Positions 25,075-34,885 of a DNA stretch of 64,000 nt are shown in pieces. The notes under the pieces were generated by a model. That model did not search any database and was not told the DNA's origin. It worked only from the letters and a program-made list of their open reading frames with translations. This stretch comes from Rhizobium sp. Q54 (GTDB lineage Bacteria; Pseudomonadota; Alphaproteobacteria; SHVZ01): positions 23,721-87,720 of the forward strand of contig CAMBVS010000006.1 of the NCBI GenBank assembly GCA_945871425.1, in the 5' to 3' direction. A program made the position numbers and the translations under genes. Each line of letters begins with the position of its first letter. Within the stretch, counting starts at the first letter, position 1.

Positions 25075-25926
25075 ATGCGCAGGTTCGTGCCGTTAATGGC
25101 CGTAACGCTGCTAGGCGGATGCGGGGCCATTCCTCCAGCCATCGGACTTGCCAGCTACGCCCTCGACGGGGTGTCGTTGCTGGCCAGCGGACGGACTGTC
25201 TCCGATCACGCGCTCTCCTACGCCGCTCGCCAGGACTGCAAGGTCTTCCGCGCCGCCCAGAACCTCGAGGTCTGCACCGATTGGGGAACCCAGCCGCAGG
25301 TCGCGGCCGCCCGACCGGTCCGGACCGGTCATGACCGCGACAGCGGCCTCAGCCCGAGCGAGCAGTGGATCGGCGTGGCCTCGATCAAGCCGATCCCGAC
25401 GATCGTTGCCGACCGCGACGTACCCATGGTGCTGCCGACTGAGCTGGCCGACATTGCGCAGGCACTGCCGGGCGTCGCCAAGGTCGAGCCGCCGCTGCTG
25501 ATGAACGCCGCGCTCGCCATGCCGACGAAGCCCGCCGTTGCCCCGCAGGCGATCACGCCGCTGGCGCCGGCCAAGCTGGCGATGACGGCGCTGTTGGCGC
25601 CGCCGGTCCCCGCCAAGGCGCCGACTGCGGCGGCGGACGTTCGCGCAGATGACATGAAGGCCAACCGCGATGCGGTTCGCGCCGCTTCGGAAGGCCGCTA
25701 CCTGATGGTTCTCGGCAGCTTCAAGGGACCGGAGATGGCCGGGCGCCTGGCGAAGCTGCATGCCGGTCTCGGCGCCAAGGTGGTGAAGGTCGACGTGCAG
25801 GGCGAGAGCTATTACCGGGTCGTCGTCGAGCCGGATCGGGGCGCGCGCCTGCAGCAGCAGCAGCTGAAGGGGGCCGACCAGCCCTGGCTGATGCAGACCG
25901 CCAGCATCGCCGGCACGCTGCGCTAG
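25075..25926 (+). CDS. SPOR-domain lipoprotein
   Basis: A 283-residue predicted lipoprotein. The signal peptide ends in the lipobox LLGGC (Cys16). A region after residue 45 has a Cys pair (QDCKVF...LEVCTDW). The middle is Ala/Pro-rich and probably disordered. The C-terminal 75 residues look like a SPOR domain (GRYLMVLGSFKGPEMAGRLAKL...YYRVVVEPD), which binds denuded septal peptidoglycan. It therefore probably localises to the division site in the periplasm. No close characterised homologue is recognised. Confidence 0.75.
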   Translation: MRRFVPLMAVTLLGGCGAIPPAIGLASYALDGVSLLASGRTVSDHALSYAARQDCKVFRAAQNLEVCTDWGTQPQVAAARPVRTGHDRDSGLSPSEQWIGVASIKPIPTIVADRDVPMVLPTELADIAQALPGVAKVEPPLLMNAALAMPTKPAVAPQAITPLAPAKLAMTALLAPPVPAKAPTAAADVRADDMKANRDAVRAASEGRYLMVLGSFKGPEMAGRLAKLHAGLGAKVVKVDVQGESYYRVVVEPDRGARLQQQQLKGADQPWLMQTASIAGTLR

Positions 25927-25942
25927 ATTTCCGGGACGCGGG

Positions 25943-26659
25943 CTAGTTGACCAGCCGCAGGGCGCGGACGCCGCGCGAGCGCTTCTTTTCGTACATGGTG
26001 TGATCGGCACGGGCGAGCACGTCCTCGGCGAGGTCGCCGGGGGCGAACGGGGCGATGCCGACCGAGCCACGGATCTTGAGCTGGCGCCGCCCCCAGCGGG
26101 CGACCAGCCGGTTGAGCTGGCGATCGAGCTCCGCACCGCGGGCGCAGCCGTTCTCCGATCCGGTTCCCGGCATCAGCACGGCAAATTCATCGCCGCCGAG
26201 ACGGGCCACGGTGTCGCCAGGGCGTACATGGCCGTCGAGCCAGCCCGCGACCGTCTGCAGGACGAAGTCGCCGGCGGCGTGGCCGTTGGTGTCATTGATG
26301 GCCTTGAAGCCGTCCAGGTCGATGAGCAGCACGATGCCGCCCTTCCTGGTGCGCGTCGCATCGGCGAGCGCGCGCTCGAGTTCGTTGCGGAAACCGCGGC
26401 GATTGCGGACCTGGGTCAACTCGTCGGTGACCGAAAGACTCTCGAGATGGACGATGCGCTGGCGTTGGGCCTCCATGCGCAGTTCGGCCTCCGCGACCGC
26501 AGCCAGCGCGAGGTCGAGGACGCGCGGGTCGATCTGGGCGATCGCGAGGCCGCTCGCTTCGGCCATCATGGCGAAGCGCTCGGCGAGGAGGGTACGCCCC
26601 GGCTCGGCACGTTCCGGAGCGGAGAGGGCGGGGAGGAGAGGGGGACGCATGCGGGTCAT
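25943..26659 (-). CDS. Diguanylate cyclase (GGDEF domain)
   Basis: Makes c-di-GMP from two GTP; 238 residues. The N-terminal 75 residues are helical with no recognised sensor domain, followed by the coiled linker QRIVHLESLSVTDELTQVRNRRG and the GGDEF domain. The active site is the intact GGDEF in RLGGDEFAVLMPG near residue 155. An RPGD allosteric I-site lies exactly five residues before it, so product inhibition is expected. It looks cytoplasmic: no membrane helix is visible. Convergent with the SPOR lipoprotein gene (16-nt gap). Confidence 0.93.
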   Translation of the reverse strand: MTRMRPPLLPALSAPERAEPGRTLLAERFAMMAEASGLAIAQIDPRVLDLALAAVAEAELRMEAQRQRIVHLESLSVTDELTQVRNRRGFRNELERALADATRTRKGGIVLLIDLDGFKAINDTNGHAAGDFVLQTVAGWLDGHVRPGDTVARLGGDEFAVLMPGTGSENGCARGAELDRQLNRLVARWGRRQLKIRGSVGIAPFAPGDLAEDVLARADHTMYEKKRSRGVRALRLVN

Positions 26660-26842
26660 GGCTGGCGCTGTAGAAGCAGGGCGCGTGCCAGCCGGGAATT
26701 CGCCGTAAAGCCTTGATCCGCCGATGCCCCCCTGTGTCGTCGGCGAGACAGGTCGGCAGAATTTTCCCTAGTGCCGGGGCATCGTCTGCCACTGTCGGAG
26801 TCCCCATGTCATATTTGCATGATTGTGATCGGAGGGTGTCTG

Positions 26843-27646
26843 ATGTCAGAGGCGTGGGTCCGGAGGCGGCAGAGCGCATATGGCGCCCTGGCGGGGATTG
26901 CCCTGCTTTCGACCGCGGCTGCGGCTGTCGAGGTTTCGCCCCATCGCGTCATCTACGATCTCTCCCTAGCTTCGGCGAAGTCCTCGAGCGGCGTCGTCGA
27001 CGCCAAGGGCTCGATGCTGGTCGAGTGGGCCGACGCCTGCGATGGCTGGACCATCGACCAGCGCTACCGCCTCACGGTGACCAACGACGAATCCGAGGAA
27101 TCCCTGGTCGTCGTCACCTTCTCGACCTGGGAGAGCAAGGACGGGCTGTCCTACCGCTTCTTCATCCGCAAGCTGAGGGACGGCGACGTCGCTGAGGAAG
27201 CGCGTGGCCGCGCCCGGCTCTCGGCGCCGGGCGAAGCGGGGGAGGCGGTCTTCACCCAGCCGGAGACCACCACCATCGCGCTGCCGCGCGGCACCATGTT
27301 CCCGACCGACCACACCCTCCTCCTGATCCGCGCCGCGGAGGGCAGCGAGCGCTTCCTAACCCGCCAGGTGTTCGACGGCGGCGAGGTCGAAGGGCCGAGC
27401 GAGGTGACCGCGGCGATTGGCCAGCCGTCGCCGCCGCCGGCCGATGCGAATCCGCTCCTCGCCCGCCGCGGCTGGCCGCTGCGTCTCGCCTTCTACAAGC
27501 CCGACGCGCCCGGCTCCGAGCCCGATTACGAGGTCGGCATGAAGCTTCTCGACAACGGCGTCGCCGAGGGGATGACCCTCGACTACGGCGACATGGTGGT
27601 CCGCGCCAAGCTGCGCGAGGTCGAGGCGATCAAGCCGACCTGCTGA
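26843..27646 (+). CDS. eipB: Cell envelope integrity protein EipB family (DUF1849)
   Basis: Periplasmic beta-spiral protein of the alphaproteobacterial EipB family, needed for envelope integrity in Brucella; 267 residues here. A signal peptide (residues about 11-28, AGIALLSTAAAA) precedes the conserved SPHRVIYDLSLA start of the domain. WADACDGWTIDQRYRL follows, with Cys66; the last residue is Cys267. These match the conserved Cys pair known to form a disulfide in EipB. ATG at 26843 gives a GGAGGGTG ribosome-binding site and a proper signal peptide; upstream in-frame starts are less likely. Confidence 0.88.
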   Translation: MSEAWVRRRQSAYGALAGIALLSTAAAAVEVSPHRVIYDLSLASAKSSSGVVDAKGSMLVEWADACDGWTIDQRYRLTVTNDESEESLVVVTFSTWESKDGLSYRFFIRKLRDGDVAEEARGRARLSAPGEAGEAVFTQPETTTIALPRGTMFPTDHTLLLIRAAEGSERFLTRQVFDGGEVEGPSEVTAAIGQPSPPPADANPLLARRGWPLRLAFYKPDAPGSEPDYEVGMKLLDNGVAEGMTLDYGDMVVRAKLREVEAIKPTC

Positions 27647-27665
27647 TGGCTCATAGGGCCGATTG

Positions 27666-28928
27666 TCAGCTCTCGAAACCCCGCCCCTTGACCACCGCGT
27701 CCTTACCGAGCTTTTCCCGCACCCTGTCCATGGCGCGCTCGGCCTTGGCGCGCTTGGCGATGCCTGGATCGAGGAGGTCGGCGGCGTCGTCGCCGCTGAA
27801 CGGCTTCAGGTGGTCGGCACCGATGCCGATCAGGCGGAACCTGGTGCCGTCGGCCTCGCGCTCGAGCAGCGGCAGGGCGGCGCGGTAGAGCTGGTCGGCG
27901 AGCTGGGTCGGCGTCTCCAGCGCGCGATGTCGGGTCAGGATCTTGAAGCCCGAGGTCTTGAGCTTGAGGGCGACACCGCCGCCGGCGAGGCCGGCGCGCT
28001 TGAGGCGCCGTGACAGCCTCTCCGTCAGTTGCCACAGCTCCTTCGCCAGCTGATCGCGGTCGCTCAGATCCTCGTTGAAGGTGGTCTCGGCCGAGATCCC
28101 GACCGCATCGCGCTCGGGCTCGACGGTGCGGTCGTCGTCTCCGCGCGAGAGCCGGGAGAGCCTGCGGCCCATGCTGCCGTAGCGCCGTATCAGCTCGTCT
28201 TCCGGCAATTCCTGCAGCTGGCCGATCATGGTGATGCCGTCCCTGGCCAGGCGCTCGCGGGTGACGTTGCCGACACCGAAGATCAGGCCGACCGGCTGGG
28301 CCGCGAGGAAGCCTTTGGCCTCCGCCCCGCCGATGATGGCGAAGCCGCGCGGCTTGTCGCGGTCGGAGGCGATCTTGGCCAGAAACTTGTTGACGCTGAG
28401 CCCGACCGAAACCGTGACGCGGATCTCGCGCTCGATCTTGAGGGCGAGCTGGGCCAGCGTGCGTGCCGGCGCGCCGCCATGCAGGCGCTCGGTGCCGGAG
28501 AGGTCGAGGAAGGCCTCGTCGATCGACACCGCCTCGACCAGCGGCGTCGTCTCCAGCATGAGGTCGCGGACCTCGCGGCCGACGCGCACGTATTTCTCCA
28601 TGTCCGGGCGGATGACCACCGCCTCGGGGCAGGCCTTCAGCGCCTTGAACATCGGCATGGCCGAGCGCACACCGTAGATGCGGGCGACGTAGCAGGCGGC
28701 CGAGACGACGCCGCGATGGCCCCCGCCGATGATCACCGGCTTGTCGGCGAGCTCCGGGCGGTCGCGCTTCTCGACGCTGGCATAGAAGGCGTCGCAGTCG
28801 ATATGGGCCATGAACAGGCGGTCGAGCTCCTCGTGCTGGATCAGCCGGGGCGAGCCGCAGGCGGCGCAGCGGTTGCGGCCGCTGACCCCGGCCGGGAGCG
28901 CCAGACAGTCGCGGCAGAGACGGCTCAC
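27666..28928 (-). CDS. dinB: DNA polymerase IV (Y-family), with N-terminal Cys4 motif
   Basis: Error-prone translesion polymerase, 420 residues. Catalytic motifs are present: [17 protein letters not shown] near residue 43 and [11 protein letters not shown] near residue 140. The little-finger domain and a C-terminal tail follow. An N-terminal extension of about 38 residues carries CRDC and CAAC (CxxC-x12-CxxC), a likely zinc knuckle seen in some alphaproteobacterial DinB proteins. The GTG start at 28928 was chosen because it overlaps the upstream stop (GTGA, 28925-28928) and includes the zinc motif. It is thus coupled to the ROK kinase gene. Confidence 0.93.
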   Translation of the reverse strand: MSRLCRDCLALPAGVSGRNRCAACGSPRLIQHEELDRLFMAHIDCDAFYASVEKRDRPELADKPVIIGGGHRGVVSAACYVARIYGVRSAMPMFKALKACPEAVVIRPDMEKYVRVGREVRDLMLETTPLVEAVSIDEAFLDLSGTERLHGGAPARTLAQLALKIEREIRVTVSVGLSVNKFLAKIASDRDKPRGFAIIGGAEAKGFLAAQPVGLIFGVGNVTRERLARDGITMIGQLQELPEDELIRRYGSMGRRLSRLSRGDDDRTVEPERDAVGISAETTFNEDLSDRDQLAKELWQLTERLSRRLKRAGLAGGGVALKLKTSGFKILTRHRALETPTQLADQLYRAALPLLEREADGTRFRLIGIGADHLKPFSGDDAADLLDPGIAKRAKAERAMDRVREKLGKDAVVKGRGFES

Positions 28929-29875
28929 CTGGGAAGGCTCAAGGCCGTCGCCGGCGGCCACAGCCAGGCGGCGCCGCGCACGCCGCTGGCGTCGCCATGC
29001 TTCGGAGGCACGATGCGGACGACGATCTTGTCGGAGAAGACGTGCGGCGCCAGCAGCTCGGGAAGGCGGCGGTAGAGGCTCCGGATGTTGGAAAGGCCGC
29101 CGCCGAGAACGATCACCTGCGGGTCGAGGATGTTGACGACGACGGCAAGGGCACGGGCCAGCCGCTCGGCGTGGCGCTCCAGGGTGGCGACAGGCGCCTC
29201 GTCGCCGGCCTCGGCCCGATCGGCGATCTCGGCGGCGGTCCGCGCCTCGCCGGTCCGCTCCTGGTGGTCGCGGGCCAGCGACGGGCCGGAGAGGAAGGCC
29301 TCGACGCATCCCAACCGCCCGCAATAGCAGCGCGGCCCCGGACGCTCGTCGTCCCGTGGGCGCGGCAGCGGGTTGTGTCCCCATTCGCCGGCGATGGCGC
29401 TGGCGCCGACCACCGGGCGACCGCCGACCACCAGCCCGCCGCCGACGCCGGTGCCGAGGATGACCCCGAAGACCGGGTCGGCGCCGGCGGCGGCGCCGTC
29501 GGTCGCCTCGGAAACGGCGAAGCAGTTGGCATCGTTGTCGATCCGGACCAGCCGCTCCAGACGCCGCTCCAGGTCCTCGCGGAAGGGGTGGCCGATGAGC
29601 CAGGTCGAGTTGGCGTTCTTGACCAGCCCGGTCGCCGGCGAAACGGCCCCGGGGATCCCGATGCCGACCGTCGCCTCCCGGCCGATCCGGCGCTCGAGAT
29701 CGAGGGCGAGGTCGACGACCGCCGCGAGCGTCGCCTGGTAGGAGCCGGAGGGGCTGGCGAGGCGCCGTCTGGCCAGCACCGCACCGTCGGCGCCAAGCGC
29801 GATCCCTTCGATCTTGGTACCGCCGAGATCGATGCCGATCCGGGCCTCCGGGGCCGAGCGTTGATTCCGAGACAA
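28925..29875 (-). CDS. ROK family sugar kinase
   Basis: A 316-residue sugar kinase of the ROK family (fructokinase/N-acetylglucosamine kinase type). ATP-binding [11 protein letters not shown] at residues 13-23, sugar-contact IGIPGAVSP and the catalytic Asp in [13 protein letters not shown], the [12 protein letters not shown] phosphate loop, and the zinc motif [15 protein letters not shown]. Fructose or an amino sugar is the likely substrate. The TTG start at 29875 was chosen because of the strong AGGAAAGGGAAG ribosome-binding site and because longer starts would run into the divergent divK promoter. Its stop overlaps the dinB start, an unusual functional pairing. Confidence 0.88.
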   Translation of the reverse strand: MSRNQRSAPEARIGIDLGGTKIEGIALGADGAVLARRRLASPSGSYQATLAAVVDLALDLERRIGREATVGIGIPGAVSPATGLVKNANSTWLIGHPFREDLERRLERLVRIDNDANCFAVSEATDGAAAGADPVFGVILGTGVGGGLVVGGRPVVGASAIAGEWGHNPLPRPRDDERPGPRCYCGRLGCVEAFLSGPSLARDHQERTGEARTAAEIADRAEAGDEAPVATLERHAERLARALAVVVNILDPQVIVLGGGLSNIRSLYRRLPELLAPHVFSDKIVVRIVPPKHGDASGVRGAAWLWPPATALSLPR

Positions 29876-29957
29876 TGCTTCCCTTTCCTCCTGCCTTGGG
29901 TAAACTGTTGTCAGGACGTGACTTCCCGCACCGGACGTCCGATAAGGTCCGTCAACC

Positions 29958-30323
29958 ATGCCAAAAACCGTGATGATCGTCGAAGACAACGAGCTCAACA
30001 TGAAGCTCTTCAACGATCTCCTGGAAGCCAACGGCTACAATATCATCCAGACGCGCGATGGGCTCGAGGCTCTCAAGCTCGCCCGCCTGCACAAGCCCGA
30101 TCTGATCCTGATGGACATCCAGCTGCCCGAGGTTTCGGGGCTCGAGGTGACCAAGTGGATCAAGGAAGACGATAACCTCAAATCCATCCCCATCATCGCC
30201 GTCACCGCATTTGCGATGAAGGGCGACGAGGAGAAGATCCGCGAGGGCGGATGCGAGGCCTATATCGCCAAGCCGATCTCCGTCGCGACCTTCCTGCAGA
30301 CGGTCCAGCGCTTTCTTCAGTGA
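29958..30323 (+). CDS. divK: Cell-cycle response regulator DivK
   Basis: Single-domain receiver of 121 residues that controls polar differentiation kinases (DivJ, PleC, DivL) in alphaproteobacteria. The phosphoacceptor is Asp53 in [13 protein letters not shown], with the acidic pocket VEDNELNM at residues 8-15 and the Thr/Lys switch residues in [11 protein letters not shown] and YIAKPISV. The sequence [20 protein letters not shown] matches DivK of Caulobacter in style and length. pleD follows after 6 nt, the conserved order. It is divergent from the ROK kinase gene. Confidence 0.96.
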   Translation: MPKTVMIVEDNELNMKLFNDLLEANGYNIIQTRDGLEALKLARLHKPDLILMDIQLPEVSGLEVTKWIKEDDNLKSIPIIAVTAFAMKGDEEKIREGGCEAYIAKPISVATFLQTVQRFLQ

Positions 30324-30329
30324 CCGCCG

Positions 30330-31787
30330 ATGCCGGGCCGCATCCTGGTCGTCGATGACATCCCGGCCAATGTCCGGCTGCTCGAGGCGAAGCTAAGCAG
30401 CGAGTACTTCGACGTCATCACCGCGTCCGGCGGGCCGCAGGCGATCGAGATCGCCCGCGCCGAGTCCCCCGACATCGTGCTGCTCGACGTGATGATGCCG
30501 GGGATGGACGGCTTCGAAGTGTGCAAGCGGCTCAAGGCCGATCCGCTGACCACCCATATCCCGGTGGTGATGGTGACCGCACTCTCCGATGTTTCCGATC
30601 GGGTGCGCGGCCTCGAGGCCGGGGCCGACGACTTCCTCACCAAGCCGGTTCGCGACGTGGCGCTGTTCGCGCGCGTGCGCTCGCTGATCCGCCTCAAGAT
30701 GATGATGGACGAGTGGCGGCTTCGCCAGCAGACCTCGTCCGAGTTCGGCATCGTGCCGCCGACGGCGACGCCCGAAGGCGAGAGCTATCACCAAGCCCGA
30801 ATCCTGATCTGCGAGGCGAGCGTGATCGAGACCGCCAACCTGCAGGAGGTGCTCGCCCGCGACGGCCATGCGCTCCAGGTCGCGGTCACCATCGCCGAGA
30901 GCCAGCGCCTGGCGGCGGCGGGCGAGTTCGACCTGGTGATCGTCGACCTGGCACTCGGCGACGACGAGGCGCTCAGGCTCTGCTCGCATCTTCGCGCCCA
31001 GGAGAAGACGCGGCAGACCCCGATCCTGCTGATCGCCGAAGAGGACCAGACGGCGAAGCTCGCCAAGAGCCTGGATCTCGGCGTCAACGACTACCTGATG
31101 CAGCCGGTCGACCGGAACGAGCTTCTGGCCCGCGTGCGCACCCAGATCCGCCGCCGGCGCTTCCAGGACCGCCTCAGGGCCTCCTACCAGCAGAGCCTGT
31201 CGATGGCGCTGACCGACCAGCTGACCGGCCTCTACAATCGCAACTACCTGATGACCCACCTCTCGGGCCTGATGCAGCGGACGCTGGCCAGCGGCAAGGC
31301 GCTGGCGCTGGCCATGATCGACGTCGACACCTTCAAGCAGGTCAACGACACCCACGGCCATGCCGCCGGCGACGAGGTCCTGGCCGAGCTCGCCCAGCGC
31401 ATGACCCACTACACGCGGAACTTCGACACGGTGGCGCGCTTCGGCGGCGAGGAATTCGTGGTGGTGATGCCGGACATCACGCCCGAGCTGGCGATGCTGG
31501 TGGCCGAACGGCTGAGGATGCGTATCGCCGAGACTCAGTTTCGACTCAAGGACGGGATCGCGTTGCCGATCACCATCTCGGTCGGCGTCGCCGTGTCGCG
31601 CCATCAGGCCGACCGCTCCGAGGATCTCTTGAGCCGGGCGGACCGCGCGCTCTATGCCGCGAAGCGCCAGGGGCGCAACCGCGTCGTGCTCGCGAATGAC
31701 GACGCCGGAACGGTCGCTCCGGCGGCGGATCTGGTCAGTCTGAGGGAACGGGCCGAGAAGCCGGGAGCCAGGTCCGAGCTTATTTGA
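30330..31787 (+). CDS. pleD: Response regulator PleD (REC-REC-GGDEF diguanylate cyclase)
   Basis: Cell-cycle diguanylate cyclase of 485 residues. The first receiver has Asp53 in [15 protein letters not shown] and Lys in DDFLTKPV. The second receiver (residues about 153-270) is the degenerate adaptor type ([14 protein letters not shown]). The GGDEF domain starts at [14 protein letters not shown] and carries GGEEF in [13 protein letters not shown] near residue 373. An RNFD I-site lies five residues before it. Phosphorylation-driven dimerisation should activate c-di-GMP synthesis. divK lies just upstream. The last 8 nt overlap the convergent rpmG. Confidence 0.96.
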   Translation: MPGRILVVDDIPANVRLLEAKLSSEYFDVITASGGPQAIEIARAESPDIVLLDVMMPGMDGFEVCKRLKADPLTTHIPVVMVTALSDVSDRVRGLEAGADDFLTKPVRDVALFARVRSLIRLKMMMDEWRLRQQTSSEFGIVPPTATPEGESYHQARILICEASVIETANLQEVLARDGHALQVAVTIAESQRLAAAGEFDLVIVDLALGDDEALRLCSHLRAQEKTRQTPILLIAEEDQTAKLAKSLDLGVNDYLMQPVDRNELLARVRTQIRRRRFQDRLRASYQQSLSMALTDQLTGLYNRNYLMTHLSGLMQRTLASGKALALAMIDVDTFKQVNDTHGHAAGDEVLAELAQRMTHYTRNFDTVARFGGEEFVVVMPDITPELAMLVAERLRMRIAETQFRLKDGIALPITISVGVAVSRHQADRSEDLLSRADRALYAAKRQGRNRVVLANDDAGTVAPAADLVSLRERAEKPGARSELI

Positions 31788-31947
31788 TCTTGGCTTCGCG
31801 GAAGACGACGTGCTTCCGCGCCACCGGATCGTACTTCTTCATTTCCATCTTCTCGGTGGTCTTCCGCGGGTTCTTGCTGGTCACGTAGTAGAACCCGGTG
31901 TCCGCGGTCGACTGCAGCTTGATGGTGATGGTGCTCGGCTTGGCCAT
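31780..31947 (-). CDS. rpmG: 50S ribosomal protein L33
   Basis: Large-subunit protein bL33, 55 residues (start [12 protein letters not shown], then [24 protein letters not shown], ending VFREAKIK). The Cys residues of zinc-binding L33 forms are absent, so this is the zinc-independent C- type. A short reading frame but a complete, unmistakable L33. Its stop codon region overlaps the pleD stop by 8 nt in convergent orientation. rpmG next to divK-pleD and rnr is a known alphaproteobacterial arrangement. Confidence 0.96.
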   Translation of the reverse strand: MAKPSTITIKLQSTADTGFYYVTSKNPRKTTEKMEMKKYDPVARKHVVFREAKIK

Positions 31948-32004
31948 GGCTTGATCACTTCCGTCTCGGAACGAGCCCGGAAAATAGAGGCCACCGCCGC
32001 TGTG

Positions 32005-32652
32005 TCAAGCCTGCACGTCGACAGCGTGCCCGCTCAAGGACTTGGCACTCAGCGAACTGCTGAGCGACTGAAGCTCCTTCTCGCCGTCCCTCAGGTTCTT
32101 CTCGGCTTCCTTCACATCCTGGGGGGTGGCCCCGCGGATCTGGGCGGCGACCAGCGCGATCCTCAACTTGGAGATGACCTTCTTGAGCTCCTTGACCAGC
32201 TCCCGGGCGCTGTCGCGTGCCTGAGCGGCCTCGGCGGGCACGGCTTCTGCCACCGGCGCGGCGGTCGCGTCTGAATCCGGCGGCCGGGGGCCATGAGCGG
32301 CGGGCCCGCCGACGACACCCGCATCCTTGAGCGCCCGGGCCAGATCCTTGACCAGGGCCCGCATGTCGTGGATCGCCGACCGGGCGAATTCGAGGTCGCC
32401 GGTCGCCGACGCCGTGCCGACGGCGAGCTGGACCGCCATCATCTTGTTGCGGAGGTAGGCAACCTTGGCGGCCGCGGCCTTCTTCGGCGCGTCCTTGAGA
32501 TCGGCCTGGACGGCGCTGAGCCGATCGAGGGCTTCAGACTGGCCCGAGGTGAGCGGCGGGCGCTGCTTCAGCCGGTCGAACGCTCCGGTCAGGGCGGTCG
32601 CGCGGGCAACGTCGGATGGCGTAAGCGAGGTGGGCCCGCTGGTGGTGACCAT
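32005..32652 (-). CDS. Hypothetical protein, Ala-rich and helical
   Basis: A 215-residue protein with no recognised domain, no signal peptide and no membrane segment. It is mostly helical: residues 16-65 (VARATALTGAFDRLK..., DRLSAVQADLKDAPKKAAAAK), 70-110 (NKMMAVQLAVGTASA..FARSAIHDMRALVKDLARAL) and 145-205 (ARELVKELKKVISKLRIALVAAQ, KEAEKNLRDGEKELQSLSSSL) could form coiled coils. A Pro/Ala-rich linker (residues about 115-142) joins the two halves. Codon use is like its neighbours, which supports a real gene. It lies between rpmG and the S41 protease; neither suggests a role. Confidence 0.7.
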   Translation of the reverse strand: MVTTSGPTSLTPSDVARATALTGAFDRLKQRPPLTSGQSEALDRLSAVQADLKDAPKKAAAAKVAYLRNKMMAVQLAVGTASATGDLEFARSAIHDMRALVKDLARALKDAGVVGGPAAHGPRPPDSDATAAPVAEAVPAEAAQARDSARELVKELKKVISKLRIALVAAQIRGATPQDVKEAEKNLRDGEKELQSLSSSLSAKSLSGHAVDVQA

Positions 32653-32781
32653 TCTGGTCCCCCTTTCAGATCCGATGCGGGCCAGTTCAGCCCGAGCAAT
32701 GCAAAGGGTACGGCGTTACCCGACGTCCTGCAATAAGGTTAACGACGGGTTAACGGCAGCGCGGCATCACCGCCTCGTGTG

Positions 32782-34353
32782 TCAGGGCGTCAGGGCGACC
32801 TGGGCCTGACGAGCGGCGATCGCGAAAAGACCAGATTCCTCAAGCATCTGCTTGGCGACCTTAAACTCAAAATCGGTCTCGGCGGAGCGGGCGGCGCAGG
32901 CCTTGCGCGCGGCTTCGGCCCCGGCGCTTTCGCCTTGCCGGACGAACTGGCTGCGCTGGGCGTAGGCGGCCCCGAGCTCCGGCGCGTTCCGGCGGAGATC
33001 GGCGATGAACGGCGCCGGATCGCCGGAGTAGTTGCTGGTGCACACGCTCGGCAGCACGCCGATGCGGTTCCAGGGATGGCCGGTGGGAGAGAACATGCGG
33101 GCCCAGGTGATGGTCATCTCGCCATCGTTGGGCAGGCGCATGACCGTCTGGACGCTGCCCTTGCCGTAGGAGGTCGAGCCGATGACGACCGCGCGGTGGT
33201 TGTCCTGGAGCGCCGCTGCCACGATCTCGGCCGCCGAGGCCGAGCCGCCGTTGATCAGGACGATCATCGGCAGGCCGCGGGTGATGTCGCCGCTGGTCGC
33301 GCGGTAGCTCTGCTTGGCACGCGGGTGGCGTCCCTCGGTCGCCAGGATTTGGCCGTCGTCGAGGAAGAGGTCGGCGACGTAGACCGCCTGGTCCAGGAGG
33401 CCGCCGGGGTTGCCGCGAAGGTCGAGGATCAGGCCCTTGAGGCCGGGGCCGTGATCGGCGATGGCGCCGGTGACCGCATTCTCGACCTGCTTGGCGGTGC
33501 GCTGGTTGAAGCCGGTGACCCGGACCGCGGCGGCACCGCCTTCATGCTTCACCGTCACCGTCGCCGGCACGATCCGCGACCGCTTGAGGGATACATCGAG
33601 GCGCTTGCCCTCCCGCTCGATCGTCAGATTCAGGGTCGAGTCGATCGGACCACGGAGCTTGTCGAGGACGTCGGTCGAGGAGAGACCGGCCAGCGGCTTG
33701 CCCCCGGCCATGACGATCTTGTCGCCGTCCTTGAGGCCGGCGCGGGCGGCCGGCGTCTCCGGCATGACCGAGGAGATGGCGACCCCGGCTTCGGTGATCG
33801 CCAGAGTGACGCCGATGCCGCCGAAGCCCTCGCGGGACGCCCGCGACTGCCGGGCGGCGTCGGCGGAGGAGTAGCGCGAGAAGGCGTCGAGATCCGACAG
33901 CTCGGCCTCGAAGACCGCCTTGTACAAGGCCTCGTTCGAGGCATCCTTGAGGGGCGAGTAGTGCAGCCGGCTCTCGGCCAGGACGTCGACGGTCAGGCGG
34001 GCCCAGCGAAAGGGATCGTCACCTCCCGGCAACTGGAAGCTCCGGGCCTCGGACTTGTTCACGGTCAGGGTGAGCTGGCGGTCATCGGCGGTGAAGGCGA
34101 AGCTGGGATCCAGCGTCTTCAGCCCCGAAAGGCCCTGCAACGTCAGGGTCCTGAGGTCGAGGCGGTTGATGTAGTAGTCCGATAGCCCGTCGTAGCCGAC
34201 ACCGAACACATCGCGTGCGCGATCGAGGCTGGCAGAGGCCGGCAATTGATCGGAGGACGAGGAAGAGGAGGCGCAGCCGGCTGACAGGAGAAGGGCAAGA
34301 ACGGTTCCCGCGCGGCCGGCACGATGCAGACGGGGCAGTGAGAAGCGTGTCAT
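32782..34353 (-). CDS. S41 family C-terminal-processing protease, lipoprotein
   Basis: Periplasmic serine protease of the Tsp/CtpA family, 523 residues. Lipoprotein signal with lipobox LLSAGC near residue 26, followed by a Ser run. A PDZ domain spans about residues 185-255 (GGIGVTLAITEAGVAISSVMPETPA). The peptidase core has the catalytic Ser in INGGSASAAEIVAAAL and Lys in GSTSYGKGSVQTV, spaced as in CtpA. ATG at 34353 was chosen because the signal peptide follows directly. The 3' end has a Cys pair (PSVCTSNY, RKACAARSA). Confidence 0.92.
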   Translation of the reverse strand: MTRFSLPRLHRAGRAGTVLALLLSAGCASSSSSSDQLPASASLDRARDVFGVGYDGLSDYYINRLDLRTLTLQGLSGLKTLDPSFAFTADDRQLTLTVNKSEARSFQLPGGDDPFRWARLTVDVLAESRLHYSPLKDASNEALYKAVFEAELSDLDAFSRYSSADAARQSRASREGFGGIGVTLAITEAGVAISSVMPETPAARAGLKDGDKIVMAGGKPLAGLSSTDVLDKLRGPIDSTLNLTIEREGKRLDVSLKRSRIVPATVTVKHEGGAAAVRVTGFNQRTAKQVENAVTGAIADHGPGLKGLILDLRGNPGGLLDQAVYVADLFLDDGQILATEGRHPRAKQSYRATSGDITRGLPMIVLINGGSASAAEIVAAALQDNHRAVVIGSTSYGKGSVQTVMRLPNDGEMTITWARMFSPTGHPWNRIGVLPSVCTSNYSGDPAPFIADLRRNAPELGAAYAQRSQFVRQGESAGAEAARKACAARSAETDFEFKVAKQMLEESGLFAIAARQAQVALTP

Positions 34354-34654
34354 CCGAGGGGCATCCGAGTTGTCGCGGCCATCGGGGATATGCATCGACT
34401 GTGCCGGTTTGCGTTGCGGAAATCCAGGGTCGCCGTGAAACAAGCAGAAAAAAATGTGATTTCCGGTGAGTTTGGGAGACTCCGTCGGATAGGGTTCGGC
34501 GCACGGCGAACCTCCCGAGCGTCACGGAGATGAGAGGCTGAGTCGCAAGCACGGTATTGAGGGATGTGGCTGCCCGATATCCGGATCTGACGCCGGGACC
34601 CCGAGACCGGCGGCTTCTTCTGTCGACTGCGCCTATCGCTTTTCCGAACGGCGG
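34354..34654. other. Non-coding stretch upstream of the S41 protease
   Basis: About 300 nt without a supported gene. An AT-rich patch around 34435-34455 (a run of A after AAGCAG) stands out and may belong to the protease promoter, which reads leftwards from 34353. The right part, from about 34622, starts to show coding-like codon use that continues into the fragment described at 34655. No RNA gene or repeat was seen. Confidence 0.5.
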
Positions 34655-34885
34655 GTGGTGGGCGAGCGTCTCTTTCTGCCGCTGGCGCCATCACGCAACG
34701 ACGACGGCGGCATCCTCGGCATCACCGACGCCCGCGGCCATGAGATCGACGAGGAGGTCTTGCGCGAGGTCTCGGGCGACCCTTGCGTCATCCGCGCCGG
34801 CGACTGCCTCGCTTACGATGCGACGCCGCCGGAGGCCGCCCCTCCGGCCGCCGTGCCGCCGGCCGGCGCTCTCCCAACAGGCTGA
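34655..34885 (+). pseudogene. Orphan coding-like fragment, possibly a decayed PAS-type protein end
   Basis: An open frame of 76 codons (GTG start) whose third codon positions are almost all G or C over its first 55 codons, which is the coding signature of this genome. The signature already begins at about 34625, upstream of any start codon. The peptide contains VGERLFLPLAPSRNDDGG and ILGITDARGHEIDEE; the RLFLPLA...GGILG part is reminiscent of the last strands of PAS_5-type domains. The end (ATPPEAAPPAAVPP) is low-complexity and overlaps the 3' end of rnr on the other strand by 98 nt. Most likely a truncated remnant; a short real gene cannot be excluded. Confidence 0.35.
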
